Source: CALGLS01 sp047626155
Lineage (GTDB): Bacteria > Bacteroidota > Bacteroidia > Chitinophagales > Saprospiraceae
Direction of reading: 5' to 3'
DNA: 28,721 nt
NCBI GenBank assembly: GCA_047626155.1
Contig: JBLHRR010000059.1
Location: forward strand, 1-28,721
This document shows, piece after piece, positions 23,822 through 28,721 of the stretch (position 1 is the stretch's first letter; every line of letters begins with the position of its first letter). The notes beneath the pieces are model-generated. The model did not search any database. It was given only the letters and a program-made list of their open reading frames with translations, and was not told the DNA's origin. The position numbers and the translations under genes were made by a program.

Positions 23822-24505
23822 TTACCGCTCCACCAACTTAAACCCCACCCCATGAATATTCTCGATCTTAAGCGCCTCGTCTTTCTTTAAATACTTTCGT
23901 AAACGAGAAATGAAAACATCCAAACTACGCCCCATAAAAAAGTCATCCTCGCCCCAGAGTTTTTCTAGAATGATGTTTCTTTTCAATACTTCATTTTTAT
24001 TTTGAAGAAAGAGGTAGAGCAAGTCCGCCTCTCGTTGGGTTAAGACTTTGGAGTAATCGCCAGATTGTAATTGTAGGTTTTTATAATCGAACTCGTAGTT
24101 TCCAATTTGGAATGTAGACTGAGTGTTAGGCCCGGATATCTTACTGCGGCGCAAGAAGATTTCTATTTTCAAAATCAACTCCTCAATACTGAAAGGCTTC
24201 GTCAGATAATCATCACCACCTAACTTGAGGCCGTGTATCCGATCCTCTTTGAGCGAGCGAGCGGTGAGGAAAATAATAGGCACTTGCGTATCTGTTTTTC
24301 GAATCGTTTTGGCGAGTGTGAAGCCATCTACCTCTGGAAGCATAACATCCAGAATACAAAGATCAAAAGATTGTTCTTTGATGACATTCATCGCCTCTAG
24401 ACCATCGGCACAATAGGTTATTTTGTAGCCTTGCAATTCAAGATTGTCCCTAGTTACAAAACTCAGGCTTTCATCGTCTTCGACATATAATAGATGTGCT
24501 TTCAT
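23822..24505 (-). CDS. OmpR-family response regulator
   Basis: This 227-residue cytoplasmic protein is predicted to bind DNA when phosphorylated by its partner kinase. The receiver domain spans 1-118, with the acidic pocket E9-D10-D11, the phospho-acceptor Asp53 (CILDVMLP), Thr81 and Lys103 (LTKPF). A winged helix of the OmpR/PhoB type follows (~127-227), with LTQREADLLYLFLQNKNEV and the ending FISRLRKYLKKDEALKIENIHGVGFKLVE. All catalytic residues are present. The gene lies 120 bp downstream of the kinase gene on the same strand. A hairpin in the gap may set the ratio between the two. Confidence 0.95.
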   Translation of the reverse strand: MKAHLLYVEDDESLSFVTRDNLELQGYKITYCADGLEAMNVIKEQSFDLCILDVMLPEVDGFTLAKTIRKTDTQVPIIFLTARSLKEDRIHGLKLGGDDYLTKPFSIEELILKIEIFLRRSKISGPNTQSTFQIGNYEFDYKNLQLQSGDYSKVLTQREADLLYLFLQNKNEVLKRNIILEKLWGEDDFFMGRSLDVFISRLRKYLKKDEALKIENIHGVGFKLVER

Positions 24506-24558
24506 GCTTTTAGTTTTTTTGTATCCATTCAGTACGTGGCTTTTAGCTACTGGCTTTA

Positions 24559-24609
24559 GCAGTTGGCTTCCCTCTAATGCGCGATAGTGGGAAGCTAAAG
24601 CTAATTGCT
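24559..24609 (-). terminator. Hairpin between histidine kinase and response regulator genes
   Basis: GCTTCCC at 24566-24572 pairs with GGGAAGC at 24589-24595 (16-base loop), and AGCAGTT at 24559-24565 roughly pairs with AATTGCT at 24603-24609. No T run follows, so it may weaken or process the transcript rather than end it. Confidence 0.4.
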
Positions 24610-24625
24610 GAACAACTACGCGTTC

Positions 24626-25888
24626 TCAGTTTAAAACAATTTTTATTTCTGTTCCTTCATTTAATTTACTATCTACTTGTATGCGCCAACCATGGGCATC
24701 ACAGACATTTTTCACATAGTATAACCCCAATCCAAAACCTTTTACATTATGTACATTTCCAGTAGGAACTCGGAAGAATTTTGTTAAGATCTTTTGCTGG
24801 TATTCTTTTTTGATTCCGATTCCTTTATCAATGATACTAAGCGAGAGTTGGCCATCCATGTTTTCTGTTTTTACAATGATGTCAGGAATGTTCTTATGGT
24901 ACTTGATGGCATTGTCTAACAGGTTGTGCACGATGTTGGTCAAATGTAACTTGTCTGCGAAAACAACAGGCTGATCGGCAAGGAGTTCCATTTTTAATTT
25001 TCCTTTATAATCCGTGACGATTATTTGGGTGCTATCTAAAATAGGTTCTAGTATCTGATGTAAGTTCGCATCTTCTTTGTACAATTTAAAACTCTCTCGC
25101 TCTATTTTTGCCAATTGTAAAACCTTTTCCACCTGATCGTTGAGCCGCTCATTTTGTTCCTTAATGATTTGTGCATAGCGATGCAAGCGTTGATTGTTTT
25201 GAATGAGGGGGTTCTTTAGGAAAACCTCTGAGGATATCTTGATAGTAGAGATGGGGGTTTTAAATTCATGAGTCATATTGTTGATGAAATCCTTCTGCAT
25301 TTCCGAGAGGCGCTGTTGCCGGAGGATTACAAAAATAGCGTACATGAAAAAGATAATGGTGAACAACAAGATCAAAGAAAAGAAAACAGAGAGCTGCATT
25401 TTCCCAAGGAGGTAGGCAGAGCGATCTGGAAATTTCACTCCAAAGTAATAAGTCAAATCTTTATAAGTAGGCAGTTCGCCCAAATTTAGATCCTTTATTG
25501 TCTCTTCAGTAAATGAAATGTATTTTCCATAAACCATTTCGTTGGTAGAGCAATCATGGATGGCATATTCAAAGTTGACCGCCATGCCCAGGTCTTGAAA
25601 TTCTCGCTTCAGATAATACTCCAATTCATTGGCATCAATTTCATTCTCCAAATTTACAATGTAATAGTTGGACATTTTTGGTCTGGAAATTACATCATCA
25701 GGGAGGGTTCCTCCTCTCAGTTCCACCATAGATTTTGCTACATTCAACAAGGCCAAATGTACCTTTTGCTCAAATTCGTCCTCATTCAAGTCCCAGGTAT
25801 TCATCACCCAATAGGTCTGAATAGCCAATATCCCCATAATGGCAATGGCCCCAAGTAAAATCACTTTTTTTATGGTATTGTTATTCAT
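24626..25888 (-). CDS. Membrane sensor histidine kinase
   Basis: This 420-residue inner-membrane protein should sense an outside signal and phosphorylate the downstream regulator. Two membrane segments (~8-28 and ~165-188) bracket a ~135-residue periplasmic domain (no family recognised) with a single Cys113. The HisKA domain has the H-box MTHEFKTPIS, with His207 as phospho-site. The ATPase domain shows the N-box IVHNLLDNAIKYH (319-331), the G1 box DKGIGI (354-359) and the G2 box GFGLGLYYV (384-392). No HAMP domain is evident between the second membrane segment and the H-box. It is transcribed first, the regulator second. A putative promoter and helical-phase repeats lie upstream. Confidence 0.94.
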   Translation of the reverse strand: MNNNTIKKVILLGAIAIMGILAIQTYWVMNTWDLNEDEFEQKVHLALLNVAKSMVELRGGTLPDDVISRPKMSNYYIVNLENEIDANELEYYLKREFQDLGMAVNFEYAIHDCSTNEMVYGKYISFTEETIKDLNLGELPTYKDLTYYFGVKFPDRSAYLLGKMQLSVFFSLILLFTIIFFMYAIFVILRQQRLSEMQKDFINNMTHEFKTPISTIKISSEVFLKNPLIQNNQRLHRYAQIIKEQNERLNDQVEKVLQLAKIERESFKLYKEDANLHQILEPILDSTQIIVTDYKGKLKMELLADQPVVFADKLHLTNIVHNLLDNAIKYHKNIPDIIVKTENMDGQLSLSIIDKGIGIKKEYQQKILTKFFRVPTGNVHNVKGFGLGLYYVKNVCDAHGWRIQVDSKLNEGTEIKIVLN

Positions 25889-25908
25889 GAATCTTTAAAC
25901 GGACATTA

Positions 25909-25940
25909 TTGGAGGAATGTTTTTAGCACAACTCCTCCAA
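25909..25940. promoter_or_regulatory. Inverted repeat at the kinase promoter
   Basis: TTGGAGGA at 25909-25916 and TCCTCCAA at 25933-25940 form an 8 bp perfect inverted repeat with a 16-base spacer. It overlaps the expected transcription start of the kinase gene. It could be an operator or a leader hairpin. Confidence 0.4.
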
Positions 25941-25945
25941 ATGTA
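25938..25945 (-). promoter_or_regulatory. Promoter -7 element of the two-component operon
   Basis: On the minus strand this reads TACATTTG, a perfect TAnnTTTG match, 49 bases upstream of the kinase ATG. The -33 region is T-rich only. Confidence 0.45.
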
Positions 25946-25973
25946 CTTCCCTTTCTACATAAAAAAAAGTGGC

Positions 25974-26011
25974 TTAACAGGCTATTAACAATTGTTGGAG
26001 GCTCATTAACA
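25974..26011. promoter_or_regulatory. Three phased TTAACA repeats, candidate response-regulator site
   Basis: TTAACA occurs at 25974-25979, 25985-25990 and 26006-26011, with starts 11 and 21 bases apart, i.e. on one face of the helix. They lie just upstream of the predicted -33 region of the kinase gene, the usual place for OmpR-family activator sites. Binding by the neighbouring regulator is inferred. Confidence 0.45.
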
Positions 26012-26138
26012 AGCGGAGGATGTTTAATATCGGCCTGCAGGCGACACTCTTTGCTTTTCTTTTTCGTTGCTTATTTGTACATTTGACGAATTGTAATATT
26101 AATGTAATAATTGAATACCTAATTAAAACTCTAAGACG

Positions 26139-26510
26139 ATGAAAAAATTATTGAGCCTGTTATTCTTAGCATCAGCACTTTTAATTGTTAGCTGTGGCAA
26201 AGACGATAGTGATGACGAAGAACCAGCAGGCTGTGTAACGACAGGATTGACTTATAGTGCTGATATAAAAGAAATTTTAGACACAAGTTGTGCAACAACT
26301 AGCTGTCATAGCGAAACAGAAGCAATGCTACAAGGATCTATGCATGACTATGCGTCGGCTAAGGCCTTTGTTGATGTTGGACGTGTGGAAGGTGCTATTA
26401 AGCACGAAGATGGTTTTGAGGCAATGCCTAGACCTACAGGTTCAGATAAATTGAATTCATGTACTATTGATAAAATTACAGCTTGGATCGCAGACGGTGC
26501 GCCTGAGTGA
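26139..26510 (+). CDS. Small CX4CH lipoprotein, cytochrome-c-like
   Basis: This 123-residue lipoprotein (lipid Cys19 in LLIVSCG) has CATTSCH at 51-57, again CX4CH, with Met96 in EAMPRPTG as a possible second haem ligand and a closing helix ITAWIADGAP (113-122). This matches the N-terminal part of the lipoprotein at 16082 in motif order. Two further cysteines (32 and 108) could form a disulfide. It reads like a stand-alone domain, placed outside an energy or electron-transport operon and divergent from a two-component system. Haem attachment is predicted, not shown. The ATG follows an A-rich leader. Confidence 0.8.
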   Translation: MKKLLSLLFLASALLIVSCGKDDSDDEEPAGCVTTGLTYSADIKEILDTSCATTSCHSETEAMLQGSMHDYASAKAFVDVGRVEGAIKHEDGFEAMPRPTGSDKLNSCTIDKITAWIADGAPE

Positions 26511-26528
26511 AAAAACATAAATTCCTAT

Positions 26529-26566
26529 ACAAATCCGTTTTGGAATAACCTCCGAAACGGATTTGT
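26529..26566 (+). terminator. Perfect 12 bp hairpin terminator
   Basis: ACAAATCCGTTT (26529-26540) pairs perfectly with AAACGGATTTGT (26555-26566), 18 bases after the stop of the CX4CH gene. The 3' side continues TATT. A terminator is likely. Confidence 0.7.
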
Positions 26567-26634
26567 TATTGGAGTTAGGCCAGACTTAAGTATTCTAATA
26601 AATCCAGCATTCATAAAAGAACCACAAAATATAA

Positions 26635-27390
26635 GTGCAAAAAATAGCCGCAGTCATCATCACCCATAATGAAGCAGCTAATATCGGTCGCTGCCTCGAA
26701 TCGTTACAAAAATTAGTAACGGAAATACTCGTAGTGGATAGCAATAGCACAGATGAGACGGTTTCTATTTGTGAAAAACAAGGTGTACCCGTGATCTCTC
26801 GAACCTGGGAAGGTTACGCTAAAACAAAGAACTTCGCCAACAGTAAAGTAGAAGCAAATTGGATACTTTCCATTGATGCCGATGAAGTCCTTTCCAAAGA
26901 ATTATTCCAATCCATAAAGAACCTTCGACTAGAACGTGGTAAAGTCTATAGCCTGGATCGCATTAATAATTTTTGTGGGCAATGGATCAAACACAGTGGT
27001 TGGTATCCCGACTGGAAAGTGCGTTTGTTTCATAAAGAAGATTGCTACTGGATTGGAAATTTTGTACACGAAAAATTGAAGTTTTCTTCGGAAACTTCCG
27101 TGCAAAAAATAGAAGGTAAGTTGTATCACTATTCCTATAATACACATGAAGAACATCAGCAGCGCATTCAGCGTTATGCAAAATTGGCCGCTGAAGAAAT
27201 GTACCAAAAAGGGAAGTCGCCAAACTTCCTCAAGACGATCCTCTCTGCAATTGCTCGCTTCTTCCGAACAATCGTTTTAAAAGCAGGTTTTTTGGATGGT
27301 AAAAATGGTTGGATCATCGCTTCCCGAAACGTAAAAATGATCTGGTTGAAATACAAAGAACTTCGCCGCTTAAAACAAAACCAACCATGA
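26635..27390 (+). CDS. Family 2 glycosyltransferase, WaaE/KdtX-like
   Basis: This 251-residue enzyme is predicted to add a sugar (glucose in the best-known relatives) to lipopolysaccharide core or a related glycan. Motifs are AAVIITHNEAANIGRCLESL (5-24), the donor-binding DSNSTDET (35-42) and the metal-binding DADE (81-84), followed by RLFHKEDCYW and the HYSY near 165, as in WaaE-type LPS core transferases. The start is a GTG at 26635, with no in-frame ATG near. No membrane segment is evident; it would act at the inner face of the inner membrane. Its stop overlaps the ATG of the next glycosyltransferase (ATGA), so the two are co-translated. Confidence 0.9.
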   Translation: MQKIAAVIITHNEAANIGRCLESLQKLVTEILVVDSNSTDETVSICEKQGVPVISRTWEGYAKTKNFANSKVEANWILSIDADEVLSKELFQSIKNLRLERGKVYSLDRINNFCGQWIKHSGWYPDWKVRLFHKEDCYWIGNFVHEKLKFSSETSVQKIEGKLYHYSYNTHEEHQQRIQRYAKLAAEEMYQKGKSPNFLKTILSAIARFFRTIVLKAGFLDGKNGWIIASRNVKMIWLKYKELRRLKQNQP

Positions 27391-28484
27391 GGATCCTCCA
27401 TATATCTTCTGCAAAAAGCTGGCGGGGTGGCGAACAACAGATCGCTTACCTGATAGAGGAATTAAGAACGGAAGGAATTAGTCAGGAAGCCTTTTGTCCT
27501 AAAGACAGTCCGCTGGAAATTTATTGCAAGAAGAATAACATTATTTGCACGACTTATAAAAAGCGCTTTTCTGTAAACCCATTGGTCGCGCGCAAACTAT
27601 CGCAATACAGCTCCCGTAATAATTTTGACCTTGTTCATCTCCATGATTCTCATGCCCATACTTTTGCATGTATGGCTGCCGCTTTTTATAGAATGAGTAC
27701 CCCGATGGTGCTCCATCGGAGAGTTGATTTCCCAGTAGGTGGAAGCGCTTTGTCAAAATGGAAATACAACCACCCTGGTATCAAAGCGATGATCTGCGTT
27801 TCTCATTTTGTAAAGGCAGTGTTGTCAAAGACAGTCAATGAAGCTGCTAAAATAAAGGTCGTTCATTCCGGCGTAGATTTGAATCGCTTTCCGAAACAGC
27901 AAAAAAATAAATTGCGCGAAGAATTTCAAGTACCTGATGAAATAGCCATCGTGGCCAATGTTGCCGCTATAACGGAGCAAAAAGATTATCATACTTTCGT
28001 CAGAACTGCCGAGCGGTTGCTTAAGGAAAAAACAAAGGCACACTTTTTTATCATCGGAGAAGGGAAGCAGCGAAAAGAAATAGAGGCTTATGTGAAGGAA
28101 TTGGGTTTAGATGAAAAAATCACTTTCACCGGTTTTCGAAAAGACATCACGGAGATATTTTCAAATATAGATGTATTGTTATTCTCCAGTCAGACGGAAG
28201 GTTTAGGGACAACCCTTTTAGATGCACAGCTCTGCGGCGTTCCGATTGTGGCGACGAACGTAGGCGGTATTCCTGAAATTGTAGAACATGAGAATACGGG
28301 CTTATTGGCCAATCGGGCAGAAGATGAAGTACTGGCAAAGCATGTCCGTCTACTACTATCAGACAATACTGCTCGAAAGCAAATGGCTGAACGGGCAAGG
28401 AAATCGGTGGAACAATTTTCAAAGTCAAAAATGGCGAAGGGGGTTTTGGGAATTTATAAGGAAGTCTTTGTTGAAGAAAGGTAA
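27387..28484 (+). CDS. Family 4 glycosyltransferase
   Basis: I start this at the ATG at 27387, which shares ATGA with the upstream stop; the open frame itself extends further upstream without a good start. The 365-residue GT-B enzyme should act on the same glycan as its partner. Visible are the glycine-rich SSAKSWRGGEQQIAYL (7-22), FFIIGEGKQRKEIEAYV in the second domain, and the donor-site loop SSQTEGLGTTLLDAQLCG (267-284). In this loop the usual EX7E pair is E271 and D279, i.e. the second glutamate is replaced by aspartate. VGGIPEIVEH follows, as in GT4 enzymes. The stop codon overlaps the start of a 36 bp hairpin repeat. Confidence 0.92.
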   Translation: MRILHISSAKSWRGGEQQIAYLIEELRTEGISQEAFCPKDSPLEIYCKKNNIICTTYKKRFSVNPLVARKLSQYSSRNNFDLVHLHDSHAHTFACMAAAFYRMSTPMVLHRRVDFPVGGSALSKWKYNHPGIKAMICVSHFVKAVLSKTVNEAAKIKVVHSGVDLNRFPKQQKNKLREEFQVPDEIAIVANVAAITEQKDYHTFVRTAERLLKEKTKAHFFIIGEGKQRKEIEAYVKELGLDEKITFTGFRKDITEIFSNIDVLLFSSQTEGLGTTLLDAQLCGVPIVATNVGGIPEIVEHENTGLLANRAEDEVLAKHVRLLLSDNTARKQMAERARKSVEQFSKSKMAKGVLGIYKEVFVEER

Positions 28485-28515
28485 CAGCAACGGCGCAAGG
28501 AGAGCGCCACGTTTT
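28480..28515 (+). repeat. 36 bp hairpin repeat, family 2, copy B
   Basis: GGTAACAGCAACGGCGC, loop, then GAGCGCCACGTTTT. The perfect GGCGC/GCGCC stem could help end the glycosyltransferase transcript; the T-rich end fits. The first five bases lie in the last codons of the gene. Confidence 0.6.
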
Positions 28516-28597
28516 GCTCGCCTATTGAGCGGACCAATTAACTACTAAACTATTTCCCCATTCAACCAAATATAATTTACCTTCGCGCCAAGTCGTT

Positions 28598-28721
28598 AGT
28601 ATTACACAAAAAATAATTTCCCGATTTTTTTCGTGGAAACAATTATATAAACCACTCTCCCTGTTGTCGTTTTGATTTACATAATCGTTTCCAAATCGGG
28701 ATTTAATTTTTCGTTGTTACT
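28598..28721 (+). repeat. Palindromic repeat, copy 3, full length
   Basis: 124 bases, about 97% identical by eye to copy 1, ending at the last base of the window (GTTGTTACT). The inverted ends and the inner CCCGATT/AATCGGG stem are intact; one base in the central hairpin differs. What follows lies outside the window. Confidence 0.85.

Noticed and set aside
24577..24765. Small open frame between kinase and regulator genes
   Set aside because: It overlaps the kinase 3' end on the opposite strand and the hairpin; no family resemblance.
26082..26113. Promoter for the 26139 gene (TTTG with a TAATAATTG box)
   Set aside because: The -7 match is poor; too weak to list as a feature.

Overview
The window looks like a chromosomal segment of a Bacteroidota bacterium, most likely of the Saprospiria (Saprospiraceae/Lewinellaceae type). 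The reasons are a type IX secretion (T9SS) sorting domain on a large secreted protein, a Bacteroidota-style DPP IV peptidase, a very short ATP synthase epsilon subunit, promoter-like TTTG / TAnnTTTG signals, A-rich leaders in place of Shine-Dalgarno sites, many lipoproteins, and intergenic regions full of small perfect hairpins. The taxonomic placement is inference from content; no rRNA or tRNA gene was seen.

Layout. 1-1.0 kb: a minus-strand glycosyltransferase. 1.0-1.8 kb: a decayed stretch holding a 124 bp palindromic repeat and a frameshifted LytTR remnant. 1.8-3.6 kb: atpD-atpC with a promoter and a terminator. 3.7-5.7 kb: a minus-strand pair, a GNAT acetyltransferase and an unrecognised helical protein. 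5.8-9.6 kb: a 1247-residue secreted modular protein (Ycf48-like propeller, repeat domains, dockerin-like and cohesin-like modules, T9SS tail). 9.8-12.6 kb: a DUF6265-like lipoprotein and DPP IV, both minus. 12.8-17.7 kb: a five-gene plus-strand exported-protein cluster (two lipoproteins with REPT-type repeats, a Tat-exported DUF1501-like protein, a CX4CH haem lipoprotein, a DGDGD lipoprotein). Three of its gaps carry near-identical hairpin cassettes. 17.8-21.3 kb: an XRE regulator (minus) and a membrane-anchored MutS-like ATPase (plus), with copies of the palindromic repeat on both sides of the regulator. 21.4-23.7 kb: a DJ-1/PfpI lipoprotein, an AT-rich AlkB-like dioxygenase and a deleted DUF4139 pseudogene. 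23.8-25.9 kb: a two-component system (minus). 26.1-28.5 kb: a second CX4CH lipoprotein, then two translationally coupled glycosyltransferases. The window ends exactly at the 3' edge of another copy of the palindromic repeat.

How the parts work together. Energy (atpDC), envelope polysaccharide (three glycosyltransferases) and secreted or periplasmic proteins dominate. The best candidates for something undescribed are the 12.8-17.7 kb cluster with its hairpin cassettes, and the dispersed ~124 bp palindromic repeat family (four copies here, one truncated at the stop codon of the XRE gene).
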